Shown: positions 17,235 through 26,779, numbered from the stretch's first letter. The stretch: DNA of 64,000 bases from Colwellia psychrerythraea (GCF_000764225.1 NZ_JQED01000029.1:124001-188000), one strand, 5' to 3'. A program made the numbers and translations. Notes: generated by a model not told the origin, from the letters alone.

Positions 17235-18407
17235 ATGTATAAATTCATCACAACATTAGCTCTAACCATCTGCCTTTTAGGTAGTTTTACTGCCAGTAGC
17301 CAATGGTATGAGACACAAGGTCATGCTAGAACCAATGATATTAGTGTTGAACTTGCACGGACCAAAGCAATGGAAAATGCGCTTAAGAAAGCACTGCTTG
17401 TATCAGGTGCTAGTGTGTCGAGTGTTCAACAAGTAGTCAACGGCTTGTTAACGCAAGATCAAATCAGCATAAGATCAAGTGGCAGTGTTAATTCTATTGA
17501 GTTAGTTGATGAAATACACAGTGATAATTTAATTACGGTAACAATTCGAGCTGATATATTCCCGCAAGAGAAAAAATGTTTTGCGGTAAATTTTAAAAAG
17601 TCATTACTTATCACTCGAAGCCACTTGTTGCAAAGGGAACAAGCTAATATAGGTGAAATTTACCGCATAGATAAAGCAGCTATGCGTAAACTTGCTGCGC
17701 AACTTAACCAACAAAGCACCTTTACTAAATCAAGCAGTATACTCAACAACAAAACTGAGTTTTCACGCCTTAACAATAGCTTAGCAAGTGATGAAATATC
17801 TTTATTAACTCGATCTTTGAGTGATAGTACCGATAGTCAATACATAATGTTCAGTGAAATTTCTAATATATCATTTGATAAGCAAGCGACTAATAGCTGG
17901 TCATTCTGGCAACAAGGTATATACCCAAGAAATTTTGGCATTACTTTCTATCTATATAATGGTGTTAATGGCGAGTTGCTTTGGCAACAGCATTATCAAA
18001 ACTCTGCACCTTGGACCTTTACTAAACGGATAAAAGTTGATGTTGACGGCAATGCTTTTTGGCAAAGTGAATATGGTGTGATGGTCGAGAACATTCTCGA
18101 TGAAGTAATTAAAGATATCGATGAAAATATTATGTGTGAGCCTAGTCGAGGTAAAATCATTCAAGTCGAAGGTAATAAAATCATGATAAATATTGGTCGG
18201 GATCATGGCTTAAAAATTGGTGATGAATTTAGCTTGCTGCACTTAACCAATTTTACCAGCAACTCAGGTAAAGCTTACGCAGGCTATAACGTAAGTCCTT
18301 ACAAGGTGAAAGTGACTAAACTTTCAAGACAAACCGCTACAGCATCAACTCCAGATGGTCGCTTATTTGGTAATATTCAAGTAGAAGATTTAGCTGTTCG
18401 TTATTAA
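17235..18407 (+). CDS. flgT: Flagellar H-ring assembly protein FlgT
   Basis: FlgT forms the H ring around the basal body of sodium-driven polar flagella and is needed to place the stator ring proteins. The 390-residue product has a signal peptide (MYKFITTLALTICLLGSFTASS). An N-terminal domain follows with WYETQGHARTNDISVELARTKAMENALKKALL, then a middle domain with LLWQQHYQNSAPW, and a C-terminal domain with GKIIQVEGNKIMINIGRDHGLKIGDEFSLLH. AGGA lies before the ATG. Size and layout match Vibrio FlgT. Confidence 0.93.
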   Translation: MYKFITTLALTICLLGSFTASSQWYETQGHARTNDISVELARTKAMENALKKALLVSGASVSSVQQVVNGLLTQDQISIRSSGSVNSIELVDEIHSDNLITVTIRADIFPQEKKCFAVNFKKSLLITRSHLLQREQANIGEIYRIDKAAMRKLAAQLNQQSTFTKSSSILNNKTEFSRLNNSLASDEISLLTRSLSDSTDSQYIMFSEISNISFDKQATNSWSFWQQGIYPRNFGITFYLYNGVNGELLWQQHYQNSAPWTFTKRIKVDVDGNAFWQSEYGVMVENILDEVIKDIDENIMCEPSRGKIIQVEGNKIMINIGRDHGLKIGDEFSLLHLTNFTSNSGKAYAGYNVSPYKVKVTKLSRQTATASTPDGRLFGNIQVEDLAVRY

Positions 18408-18452
18408 AACGACTAAACGTTTACTTATAAGAGGTAAACTGATTAAGATAGT

Positions 18453-18486
18453 AAAAGGCGACTAAGTTATACTTGCTCGCCCTTTG
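18453..18486. terminator. Possible hairpin terminator after flgT
   Basis: AAAAGGCGA and TCGCCCTTT can pair with one bulged base across a loop of about 15 bases, between the convergent flgT and the M14-family gene. The stem is modest. Confidence 0.4.
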
Positions 18487-18514
18487 ATATCTGTCTATTT
18501 GCATTCAAACACCA

Positions 18515-19420
18515 TTAAATAAAGTTAATTGCCGCCGTTATTGCAGCAACTTGTGCCTTGATACAATTTTCATCATCAACTAAAGGACTATCAGGGTAAA
18601 CTTCGGTTGTCGTTACATAAGGCGCATCAGTTAGCCCCATGCATAACCCTAACTCTCTTGCGGCATAATTGATAACGCCAAATTGTTCTATATCAACACC
18701 GATTAATTTACCATTTTTATCTTCTGGTGCAATATGAGTGACTTTTGCAACGGCTTGATTAATTGCACGTTGAAAAGCAGGTTCAGGTTTAGTTGAATCC
18801 CCTACCAAATAGAAACCATCAGGAATATTCCAGTTCTTTTGTTCAATAGCATCACGTGCAGCAAGTGCTGGTCTAAACTCACTATTATCAGTATCAGTGG
18901 TTTCATGTAAATCAATATGCATAGCGATATCAACATCAAGGTCATTAATAAAAGAAATTAATGCCGCAGACTCTTGCGCTGGACTATTTGGGTAGAATGA
19001 ACGGTTTGGATCAATTGTCTTATTATTCCAACGATTTATGGTTTCATATCCCCAAGGGCTAACACACGGTACCACCACAATATTGAACTGTTCACTGAGC
19101 TCTTTGGCGCTTGTTTCTAAAAAGCGGATAGCACCTTGAACACCACTAGTTTCATAACCATGAACACCGCCGGTAACTAACACCGTTTTGTGATCAGTTT
19201 GCCAGTTTTTACTTTGCATGACATATAGCGGGTATCTACTTTCATCAATCGTTAGACTGCCATACTGAGTCATTGTAAAAAAAGAGGTTACTGACTCAAG
19301 TTTAGACAGCACTTCATCTTGATAACAACGTTTAATAACTTGCTTGCTAAGCCACAAATCTTTATCTTCGCCTGTCCAGGGCTGCCCCTGAGTTCCGATA
19401 ACATAAACAGAATCACTCAT
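18515..19420 (-). CDS. M14-family zinc peptidase or deacylase (AstE/aspartoacylase-like)
   Basis: The 301-residue product has the zinc-site pattern of the M14 carboxypeptidase and succinylglutamate desuccinylase group: TGGVHGYETSGVQGAI (His and Glu of HxxE, about residues 86-89) and AMHIDLHETTD (third ligand region, about residue 165). PCVSPWGYETINRWNNKTIDPNR supplies the substrate-binding Arg/Asn segment. No signal peptide is seen, so it is probably cytoplasmic. GGAG precedes the ATG. The substrate cannot be fixed; a gamma-D-Glu or N-acyl amino acid hydrolase are both possible. Confidence 0.8.
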   Translation of the reverse strand: MSDSVYVIGTQGQPWTGEDKDLWLSKQVIKRCYQDEVLSKLESVTSFFTMTQYGSLTIDESRYPLYVMQSKNWQTDHKTVLVTGGVHGYETSGVQGAIRFLETSAKELSEQFNIVVVPCVSPWGYETINRWNNKTIDPNRSFYPNSPAQESAALISFINDLDVDIAMHIDLHETTDTDNSEFRPALAARDAIEQKNWNIPDGFYLVGDSTKPEPAFQRAINQAVAKVTHIAPEDKNGKLIGVDIEQFGVINYAARELGLCMGLTDAPYVTTTEVYPDSPLVDDENCIKAQVAAITAAINFI

Positions 19421-19485
19421 GATTTAACTCCATTGTTTAATTAGTTATAAATAACTGGTAGCTATATATCTTTTTCAAAGATCAG

Positions 19486-19509
19486 AAATGCCCGAATATT
19501 CGGGCATTT
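19486..19509 (-). terminator. Terminator palindrome after efpL
   Basis: A perfect 24-base palindrome with GCCCGAATATTCGGGC at its centre sits just past the efpL stop. It folds as a ten-base stem with a four-base loop and is flanked by A/T runs. Confidence 0.75.
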
Positions 19510-19551
19510 ATTAATTCGCTACTCACTTAAAAGTAACAAGGCAAAAACGCT

Positions 19552-20127
19552 TTATTTTGAGTCAGCTCTGCCCATAAACTTGCGTTCTTCTGTATTTACT
19601 TTAACTTTATCGCCTGTTGAAATATGCTCAGGTACCTGAATAGTTAACCCAGTAGATAGCAATGCTGGTTTCGTACGAGCACTGGCTGAAGCACCTTTAA
19701 TAGAAGGGTCTGTTTCTGTAATTAACAATTCAACACTAGCAGGTAGGGCAATGCCAACCGGTGCATCATCTACGATGATCACAGAAAGCCCCTGAGTTTC
19801 CTCGTCGATAAAAAGTATTTCATCGGCAATTGATTCTTTATTCAAGTTATATGGTGTGTAATCTTCGTTATCCATAAAGACATATTCATCACCATCAATA
19901 TAAGAAAACATAGATGGACGACGGCTTAAATCAGCAAAGTTCAACATATCTTCAGCTTTAAATGTTTCGTCTACCTTACCACCGGTAACTACATCATATA
20001 AACGCATTCTATATAAACTTCCGCCTGCTCTACCTTGCGGTACTGAACGGGTAATATCTCTAACAATTAACACTTTACCGTTGTGCTCTATTGCTGCATT
20101 TTTCTTTATATCACTAGCCTTTGGCAT
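19552..20127 (-). CDS. efpL: Elongation factor P-like protein EfpL (YeiP)
   Basis: EfpL is a paralogue of translation factor EF-P that rescues ribosomes stalled at poly-proline and some other motifs. The 191-residue product matches YeiP along its length: [64 protein letters not shown], and the end MGRAD. The loop that bears the modified Lys in EF-P reads [11 protein letters not shown], with an Arg at the tip as in YeiP, so it should work without lysine modification. AGAGGAAG precedes the ATG. Confidence 0.92.
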   Translation of the reverse strand: MPKASDIKKNAAIEHNGKVLIVRDITRSVPQGRAGGSLYRMRLYDVVTGGKVDETFKAEDMLNFADLSRRPSMFSYIDGDEYVFMDNEDYTPYNLNKESIADEILFIDEETQGLSVIIVDDAPVGIALPASVELLITETDPSIKGASASARTKPALLSTGLTIQVPEHISTGDKVKVNTEERKFMGRADSK

Positions 20128-20443
20128 TAGATGACTTCCTCTGAATTTATTGTATATCCATGTTACATCATGGCTATAAACAATATTGTTTTAAACACAA
20201 TGCAGGGAAAATAGCATGAACCCACGAATATGAAAATAACTTATGGGGTGAAAAATGTTTTTTTCCGACAAAACACCAGTTAAATCAAAATAAAAGGTAA
20301 CAGATAAAGTTGAACATGCCCAAAAGCAAAAAAGACAAATATATGAGCTATATTTGTCTTTTCGATCTAATGAGCTTTTGTGATGTTTACTCGCTAATTA
20401 ATGACTAGGTAAAATCAACAATCAGTGAAGTAAATGCAAGAAG
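20128..20443. other. Non-coding gap between efpL and the small coiled-coil gene
   Basis: No gene is seen in these 316 bases. The only clear structure is the hairpin terminator at 20331-20361; the part next to 20127 should carry the efpL promoter, which was not resolved. Confidence 0.5.
20331..20362 (-). terminator. Terminator after the 53-residue gene
   Basis: AAAGACAAATATA (20331-20343) and TATATTTGTCTTT (20349-20361) form a perfect 13-base stem with a five-base loop. Read on the minus strand it is followed by six T residues. Confidence 0.8.
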
Positions 20444-20605
20444 TTACTCGTAAGAACGCTCAAGCCAAGCTATTTGTAACTTTAACTCTTCAATTTCATG
20501 GTTAGCGGCGGCTAATTGTTCTAGCGCGGATTTTTGATCATTATCAAGATTATCTACACAAGCATCAGTATTATTTGACATATTACGTCTATCCTCATGG
20601 GCCAT
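20444..20605 (-). CDS. Small coiled-coil protein of unknown function (53 residues)
   Basis: The predicted protein starts MAHEDRRNMSNN and ends with a leucine-rich amphipathic helix (ALEQLAAANHEIEELKLQIAWLERSYE), so it may dimerise through a coiled coil or be a small adaptor. A very strong ribosome site (TTGGAGG) lies just before the ATG at 20605, which argues for a real gene and for this start and not an upstream in-frame one at 20650. It has its own terminator hairpin at 20331-20362. The family was not recognised. Confidence 0.65.
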   Translation of the reverse strand: MAHEDRRNMSNNTDACVDNLDNDQKSALEQLAAANHEIEELKLQIAWLERSYE

Positions 20606-20861
20606 GTTAGCCTCCAAAAAAATTGTTACTACACTTGTATTATTACACAATAACTTACATATGTAAGCTTTTGGCTGAAAATCAAGCTTAAATTTTCCAT
20701 AAAACTATAAGGTTAATGGCATTATCGCGCGTTATTTTTGACACAAAGCCAATCAGTGTTTCTTTCATATCCACATCATTTCACCAAACTTAAACAACGT
20801 TTACAGCAAAATATATTTTGCCTCACTATACTTTATAGTGTTCCATCGGTAGGGATTTATT

Positions 20862-21896
20862 ATGTTAATAGCGCACTATTATAAAAATAGATTAATTCCT
20901 TATATCTTTTTTATATTCATTTTTCCTATGCTATCAGCACACGCAGGGCAATTAAATATTCTATTTGAAAATGATGGAGTATTTGCCACAGATGGAAATT
21001 ATACCAATGGTTTTTCATTATCGTGGGAAAGTAAACCTGAGCTTGCCAAGCTGGATTCTCCTCCCGAAAACTTGCCGAAACTCTTTTGGCTGCAAGACAT
21101 AATGAGATTACCGATAGCACAAAACCACAGACAAAGCGCCTGGGGTATGAAGTTATCTCAACGAATATGGACACCAAATAATATCAGGATAGTGACACTA
21201 CAAAGTAACCAAAGACCTTACGCTGGTCTGTTTGAAATAGAAAGTTACACCGCTGATTATGGTTCAACTTTAGCTCAAAAGAATTGGCTCGCAGTAGGAG
21301 TTACCGGAGTAAAATCTAAAGCTGAATACGTTCAAACAAAGATCCATAATTTAATAGGCTCAATTCCTCCGCTAGGTTGGGAGTTTCAAGTTGAAGAACA
21401 AGTTACTGTCCAACTAGCCTATGAAATTGATGCATTATTATTTAGGTCCAAAACACACAGCAACAATGACTTAAACAATAAGCAATGGGAAGTGAGTAGT
21501 TATAGTCACTTATCCTTAGGCAACTTTAACACAGAGGCATCAGCAGGTTTATTAATTAAATGGGGAACAGGGTTACACAACACCTTTGGTCGTTTAAGTA
21601 GTCATTTTGGTCACACAGGCAATACCACACAAGTTAATAGCAAGGATAACTTTAGCATCTACTCAAGATTTCAGTTAGGTTACCGCTTAAATGACTTAAC
21701 TATCGAGGGAGAGCTGCCCTATGAATCGCACCTTGATATCAAGCACCAACAAGCTAAAGCAGTGCTCGGCATGCAATGGACAATAGATAATTATGCTATA
21801 AGTTGGAGTTTAAATAGCTACACCCGTGCCTATAAAAGTGATGATAAGTCTTGGTACAGTTACGGTTCATTAAGCTTAAGCTGTACGTTATTTTAA
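20862..21896 (+). CDS. LpxR-like lipid A deacylase (outer-membrane barrel)
   Basis: The 344-residue product has a signal peptide (ending MLSAHAG) and a beta-barrel composition ending in Phe (SLSLSCTLF), as expected for outer-membrane insertion. The LpxR (DUF2219) signature is present: LFENDGVFATDGNYTNGFSLSW near residues 34-55 (Asn-Asp pair), the segment RPYAGLFEIE, and QTKIHNLIGSIPPLGWEFQ with the conserved His. LpxR removes the 3'-acyl chains of lipid A in the outer leaflet. AGGGA precedes the ATG. Whether it is active on this organism's lipid A is unknown. Confidence 0.82.
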   Translation: MLIAHYYKNRLIPYIFFIFIFPMLSAHAGQLNILFENDGVFATDGNYTNGFSLSWESKPELAKLDSPPENLPKLFWLQDIMRLPIAQNHRQSAWGMKLSQRIWTPNNIRIVTLQSNQRPYAGLFEIESYTADYGSTLAQKNWLAVGVTGVKSKAEYVQTKIHNLIGSIPPLGWEFQVEEQVTVQLAYEIDALLFRSKTHSNNDLNNKQWEVSSYSHLSLGNFNTEASAGLLIKWGTGLHNTFGRLSSHFGHTGNTTQVNSKDNFSIYSRFQLGYRLNDLTIEGELPYESHLDIKHQQAKAVLGMQWTIDNYAISWSLNSYTRAYKSDDKSWYSYGSLSLSCTLF

Positions 21897-21949
21897 ACTG
21901 AATACATTTCTCAACTCTATTCCATGCGTTATTACCGTTATCGGCAGTT

Positions 21950-22507
21950 TTACTCAATAGCTGAGCGTTCAACAATTTCAGTATCAAAACCATCAATACT
22001 CTGCTGATTTTTTTTCACCCAATATTTTTCAATACCTTCTTTTTTTTGCTTTTCTGACCATTTAGCCAAATCGTTACGGTCAGATTCATAAGAAAAATAA
22101 GGTACAGACATTCCACAAGAGGATTGTACTTTCGCTATATCCAGTAAAAAAACCTGTCGTGAAGCAATACTCTTCGGAAATAATTTTATGTACTCATCCC
22201 ATTCCATATCTCCTTTGTGCAACACTTTCGCATTGCCATAGGCTCGAAGAATGAGCGGCGAACCTTCAAACGCACAAAACATAACCGTCATGCGTGGATT
22301 TATTAAGATATGGGCTGCGGATTCATTACCGCTTCCGGTATGGTTTAACCAAGCAATTGTGGTCGAATTAATAACCCGTAAACTATCTCCTCCTTTAGGA
22401 GATAAATTGACTGTACCTGTATCTGCAGCAGTACTAACAAAATAAATTTTTTGTGCCGCGATAAATTCAATATGCATTGGTGATAATTCAGAATACTGCT
22501 GTCCCAT
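21950..22507 (-). CDS. Pyridoxamine 5'-phosphate oxidase-family FMN protein
   Basis: The 185-residue product has a split-barrel FMN-binding fold: AAQKIYFVSTAADTGTVNLSPKGGDSLRVI near residues 17-46, NPRMTVMFCAFEGSPLILRAYGNAKV, and SCGMSVPYFSYE near residue 135. This subgroup is usually annotated as a pyridoxamine 5'-phosphate oxidase-related protein and need not act on B6 vitamers. AAGGGA precedes the ATG. It is convergent with the LpxR-like gene. Confidence 0.85.
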   Translation of the reverse strand: MGQQYSELSPMHIEFIAAQKIYFVSTAADTGTVNLSPKGGDSLRVINSTTIAWLNHTGSGNESAAHILINPRMTVMFCAFEGSPLILRAYGNAKVLHKGDMEWDEYIKLFPKSIASRQVFLLDIAKVQSSCGMSVPYFSYESDRNDLAKWSEKQKKEGIEKYWVKKNQQSIDGFDTEIVERSAIE

Positions 22508-22682
22508 AAGATCCCTTCCAATCCTTTCGTCAAAATATAGTTAATTACTAATCAGGCTAGTACCGTTATATTTACAAAATACCTGCCCTTTTTAAAGGGA
22601 AACTATCACTTTATACTGATTTAACCTCAAGGGTTGTTTAAGCTATCACTTTATAAATCTACAGCGTTACTTTGGATGAGAT

Positions 22683-24047
22683 ATGTACGACCCACTTCTT
22701 GATGAATCACTCGGCTGTAATGCGCCCTACCCTACTAGTTATTGGGCTGATGTATCAGGAAAAGCCCCTAAAAATGACGGTCAGTTAAAAAAAGATATTA
22801 CTGCGGATGTTGCCATTATAGGTGCTGGCTACACTGGTCTTTCAACCGCACTGCACTTAGCCCGAGAACACGGCATTAAAGCAACCGTCTTAGAAGCTAA
22901 TCGTACAGCCTGGGGAGCAAGTGGCCGGAACGCAGGGTTTATTTTAAAGTCATCAGGACGAAAGCCCTATGCGAGCATGCAATCTCAATGGGGTGAAGAG
23001 GTGATGCGTGGTATTTATCAAGAAATGTGCGCAGGCGTCGATACAGTCAAAAGTTTAATCGCTGAAGGCATTAATTGTGACCCACAAGAAAGTGGCTATA
23101 TTCGCGTAGCCCACAAACCCGCTATGCTAAAAAGTTTACTTGCCACCGCAGCATTACAAAAAAAGATGTTTGGCTATGATATCCAAGAAATAAGTCGTGA
23201 GCAATTGCATCAAGATTATATGGCAGATCAGAATGCTTATGGTGCCATACGGTATAAAGATGGTTTTGGGATAAATCCATTAAAACTGGCATGGGGCTAC
23301 CAAAAACTTGCTCAACAAGCCGGTGTGACCATTCATTGTGATAGCCCAGTCAATAAATGGCATCAAGAATTATCCAATAAGAAAGGTCGTCAAAGCCAAA
23401 CCCTGCAGGTATTGCACACTCCGGCAGGTATTGTAAAAGCGAAGAAAGTTGTTATAGCGACTAATGGTTACACTGCTAAAAACTTCCACCCTATAATTAA
23501 AAATAAGAGCCTACCAGTGCTCTCACAAATTATTGTTACACAACCCTTAACACAAGAGCAGTTAGCCGCTTGTAATTTTTTAACCCGCAATGTAATCATG
23601 GATACGCGTGCATTAAAATATTACTACCGAAAATTACCTGATAATCGTATTTTATTTGGCGGTCGAGGAGCTATAACAGGAAAGAACGCTGAAGATCCAT
23701 ACTACGCAAAGCGCTTACTCACGGTATTGAAAACAAGTTACCCCTCATTATCACAGTTACGCTACGATTATGCTTGGTCAGGCTGGTTAAGTATGTCATT
23801 GGACGACATGCCTCGTGTTTATCACAATGAACAGAAAAATATTTTTTATGCTATGGGCTATTGTGGCAGTGGTGTCTCCTTTTCAGTGCAAGCTGGCAAA
23901 CGTTTGGCGGAAAAGGTTGCAGGGGTTGCTGTACCAAACTTGCCCATTTACCAAACCCCATTAGCAACATTTCCCTTCGCACCATTAAGGCGTGCAGGTC
24001 AGTGGGGCTATTTTCAATACGGTAAAATCAAAGACCGTTGGTTATAA
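22683..24047 (+). CDS. FAD-dependent amino acid oxidase (DAO/PuuB-like)
   Basis: The 454-residue product starts with a short tail (YPTSYWADV) typical of the gamma-glutamylputrescine oxidase branch of the DAO family. The dinucleotide-binding motif DVAIIGAGYTGLSTALHLA comes next, near residues 43-61, with TVLEANRTAWGASGRNAGF for FAD and YAMGYCGSGVSFSVQAGKRLA at the C-terminus. It should oxidise an amine or D-amino acid with FAD. Placed just before the peptidase/hydroxyproline locus it may feed that pathway, but the D-hydroxyproline enzyme is better matched at 36401. Confidence 0.85.
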   Translation: MYDPLLDESLGCNAPYPTSYWADVSGKAPKNDGQLKKDITADVAIIGAGYTGLSTALHLAREHGIKATVLEANRTAWGASGRNAGFILKSSGRKPYASMQSQWGEEVMRGIYQEMCAGVDTVKSLIAEGINCDPQESGYIRVAHKPAMLKSLLATAALQKKMFGYDIQEISREQLHQDYMADQNAYGAIRYKDGFGINPLKLAWGYQKLAQQAGVTIHCDSPVNKWHQELSNKKGRQSQTLQVLHTPAGIVKAKKVVIATNGYTAKNFHPIIKNKSLPVLSQIIVTQPLTQEQLAACNFLTRNVIMDTRALKYYYRKLPDNRILFGGRGAITGKNAEDPYYAKRLLTVLKTSYPSLSQLRYDYAWSGWLSMSLDDMPRVYHNEQKNIFYAMGYCGSGVSFSVQAGKRLAEKVAGVAVPNLPIYQTPLATFPFAPLRRAGQWGYFQYGKIKDRWL

Positions 24048-24137
24048 TCTATACATTACCTTGCCTTTTTACAGGACAAGCCTATCAATACTCTCAAATA
24101 GACAAAGCTATCGACGTTGCGATTATTACACAAATTA

Positions 24138-24149
24138 ATTGTATACAAT
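24138..24149. promoter_or_regulatory. GntR-type operator ATTGTATACAAT
   Basis: A perfect 12-base palindrome lies 90 bases before the M24 peptidase gene. The same core occurs at 36296-36311 and, with one mismatch, at 46821-46832. FCD-type GntR regulators such as the VanR/FadR group bind palindromes of this kind. Confidence 0.65.
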
Positions 24150-24239
24150 ATACTTAAAATCTATTATTCTTCAATCAAGATAAAGCCTGAATCCTTCAGT
24201 ATGTATCCACACAAGGTTAATTGTTAAAAGGAAAATAAA

Positions 24240-25469
24240 ATGTCCATTGGTATTGGTGGCTCTACAGCCGAAATTGAATTAGATAAATTAACCGATATGA
24301 CAACTGATGTTGCCCCGATCTCATTAGATGAATATCAACAACGTATTACTAAAGCACAACAGTTGATGCGGGAACAAAACATTAGCGCTTTATATCTTAA
24401 TGCAGGCACTAATTTGACCTACTTTACTGGTACCGTTTGGTATGCGTCAGAGCGATTAGTCGGCGCCATATTACCTGCACAAGGTGATTTAATTTACATC
24501 GCTCCTTGGTTTGAAGTCAGTACATTATCTGGTTTTATGCAAATCAAGTCTGAAGTTGCTAGCTGGCACGAGCATGAATCACCTTATCAACTAGTCATTG
24601 ATGTATTGAAGAATAATAACTGCGTACAAGGCACCATTGCAGTAGATGAGTCTACCGCTTTCTTTGCCGTTGACGGTATGATTAATGCGGCAAAAGATCA
24701 GAACCTTTCTTTAGACTTTACCAGTAGCAAAAGCATAACCGCGGGTTGTCGCATGATCAAGTCAGCCAGCGAAATCGCCTTATTGCAACGCGCAAAAGAC
24801 ATAACGATGGTTGTGCACCGAGCGGTAGCCAAAATATTGACTGTTGGTATCACCACTGCAGAAGTTACCGATTTTATCAATAGAGCACATCGTAAACTTG
24901 GTGCGCCTAAAGGTTCATCTTTTTGTATAGTTTTATTTGGCCAAGACACCGCCTACCCTCATGGGGTAAAAGAACCTAAAACTCTCGACAGTAATGATAT
25001 GGTGTTAATCGATACGGGTTGTTTGGTGCAGGGATATAACTCAGATATAACCCGTAGTTATGTCTTTGGTGAAGCCAATGAAAAGCAACGCGCTGTTTGG
25101 TTACATGAAAAAACAGCACAAGCACAAGGTTTTGCTGCCGCAAGAATATCATCTCCATGTGAAACAATCGATATTGCAGCGCGCGACTATCTTGAAACGC
25201 AAGGCTACGGGCCTGATTATCAAGTACCAGGACTGCCTCATCGTACAGGCCATGGTGTAGGCTTAGACATTCATGAATGGCCATATTTAGTCAGAGGCGA
25301 TAAAACACCATTGGCTGCTGGTATGTGTTTTTCAAATGAGCCTATGTTGTGCCTTTATGGTGAATTTGGTGTGCGCTTAGAAGATCATTTCTACATGACA
25401 ACCTCAGGTCCAAAATGGTTTAGTGAACCAGCCCACTCTATTGATGATCCCTTCGGTTATGAGGCCTAA
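24240..25469 (+). CDS. M24 metallopeptidase (Xaa-Pro dipeptidase or related hydrolase)
   Basis: The 409-residue product has a creatinase-type N-terminal domain (MREQNISALYLNAGTNLTYFTG) and the pita-bread catalytic domain. All five metal ligands are visible: two Asp in LIDTGCLVQGYNSDITRSYVFG, His in HRTGHGVGLDIHE, and Glu in CFSNEPM and VRLEDHF. Members hydrolyse Xaa-Pro bonds or related amides such as ectoine. A GntR-like operator is in its upstream region and a collagenase-like gene follows by 95 bases, which favours a role in releasing proline or hydroxyproline from peptides. No signal peptide is seen. Confidence 0.87.
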   Translation: MSIGIGGSTAEIELDKLTDMTTDVAPISLDEYQQRITKAQQLMREQNISALYLNAGTNLTYFTGTVWYASERLVGAILPAQGDLIYIAPWFEVSTLSGFMQIKSEVASWHEHESPYQLVIDVLKNNNCVQGTIAVDESTAFFAVDGMINAAKDQNLSLDFTSSKSITAGCRMIKSASEIALLQRAKDITMVVHRAVAKILTVGITTAEVTDFINRAHRKLGAPKGSSFCIVLFGQDTAYPHGVKEPKTLDSNDMVLIDTGCLVQGYNSDITRSYVFGEANEKQRAVWLHEKTAQAQGFAAARISSPCETIDIAARDYLETQGYGPDYQVPGLPHRTGHGVGLDIHEWPYLVRGDKTPLAAGMCFSNEPMLCLYGEFGVRLEDHFYMTTSGPKWFSEPAHSIDDPFGYEA

Positions 25470-25564
25470 CTCATTTACCTTTAAACAATTCCCTTTGCAG
25501 GTAAAAAAATTAACTAAGTGAATTTGCTCTAGTGACGTTGATTCGTCATAGAGCGATTCATACC

Positions 25565-26527
25565 ATGTCAAAATGCTTATCAAAAAAAGTGCTACCAATG
25601 AAAAAAACCAACAAACCATTGCTCACTGCTTTAAGTTGTAGTTTTGTTTTCACAGCAAACTTTATCGCAGACTCCGCAATAGCAAATGAATTTTCAGTAA
25701 CAACGCAGAACAAAGCGACAACTAATAAGCAGCTTGCTCCTATTGAGCATGTTTTAAAACAAGTTCATCATTGCAGCAAGTCTATTACCATCCGATCACA
25801 AGCTTTATCTCGAGAAAAAGTAGCAATGGCCTGTAAAGAACTCATTGCTCAAGAAAATGAATTCCATCAAACCTTCAGTACTCGTAATAAACCAGTTCAT
25901 GATGACAATAACACCAGTTTGCGCGCCAATTTTTATAGTTCAAATGCAGAATACGTAAAATATGCTACTGAACATTTTAATATGCCTACTAATAATGGCG
26001 GCATGTACTTAGAAGGTTACCCGGAAAGGCAAGGTAACCATGCTGAATTTGTTGCCTTTGAGCGCAATGGTGGTTTATGGAATTTATCCCATGAATATAT
26101 TCATTATTTAGATGGTCGCTTTAATCGCTATGGCGATTATTGTAACGGTTTACATGATGATCATGCAGGACCTGAATTTTGTCCTACACCTAACTCATCA
26201 TACCCGCACGGCGTTTGGTGGTCAGAAGGTGTTGCCGAATATATTGCTTGGGGTAGAAATAATCCCAAAGCAATAGCGATTGCAGGCAGAAAAACGTATG
26301 CGTTAAGTGAGCTATTTAATACTAGTTACAATAACAATAATGGCAGCGAGCGTATTTATCGTTGGGGATATTTAGCGGTACGCTTTATGATGGAAAACCA
26401 TCGTGATAAAATCGAACAAAGCCTGATCTTATCACGTCAAGGTAATTGGGCTGGATATCAAACATTAATGCGAACTTGGTCAACTTCAATGGACCAGCAA
26501 TGGTTCACTTGGTTAGACAAGCTTTAG
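25565..26527 (+). CDS. Minimal M9-family collagenase-like metallopeptidase, secreted
   Basis: The product (about 320 residues) carries the catalytic signature of microbial collagenases: WNLSHEYIHYLDGRFNRYGDY with HEXXH at residues 176-180, and VWWSEGVAEYIAWGRNN with the third zinc-ligand Glu at about 221. An N-terminal hydrophobic leader (LLTALSCSFVFTANFIADSAIA) suggests export. Vibrio and Clostridium collagenases are about 800-1000 residues, with an activator domain before and PKD/binding domains after; here almost only the peptidase domain remains. The start is uncertain (ATG at 25565 or 25598). Position beside prolidase and hydroxyproline genes suggests collagen or gelatin peptides as substrates. 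Confidence 0.82.
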   Translation: MSKCLSKKVLPMKKTNKPLLTALSCSFVFTANFIADSAIANEFSVTTQNKATTNKQLAPIEHVLKQVHHCSKSITIRSQALSREKVAMACKELIAQENEFHQTFSTRNKPVHDDNNTSLRANFYSSNAEYVKYATEHFNMPTNNGGMYLEGYPERQGNHAEFVAFERNGGLWNLSHEYIHYLDGRFNRYGDYCNGLHDDHAGPEFCPTPNSSYPHGVWWSEGVAEYIAWGRNNPKAIAIAGRKTYALSELFNTSYNNNNGSERIYRWGYLAVRFMMENHRDKIEQSLILSRQGNWAGYQTLMRTWSTSMDQQWFTWLDKL

Positions 26528-26779
26528 AAAGATAAATCAAGTGCAAGATAAAGTATTTTGTAGGTTAGTTTTTGATTAATAAAGGGTTGCGCTCTCTACG
26601 AGTAACACCTTAATAGTCTGCAAAATATCTTCCACCAATAGGGCTAATTCTAGTTTTCCTGTACATGTTTGATTAACAACAAAGTTTAAGCTTTATTCTG
26701 CCGTTTATCTCTTTTTATTCTTGCTGATAACAAAGCTATTCGGATATATTGTGCCCGAATATTTTTAAGGATTATACAC

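Noticed and set aside
21934..21944. GCCGATAA on the minus strand, possible sigma-28 -10 element
   Set aside because: No TAAA-type -35 element lies 11 bases upstream, and the site is at the 3' ends of two convergent genes.
24976..25284. 102-codon frame opposite the M24 peptidase
   Set aside because: It overlaps the metal-ligand region of a clear M24 enzyme and shows no conserved pattern of its own.
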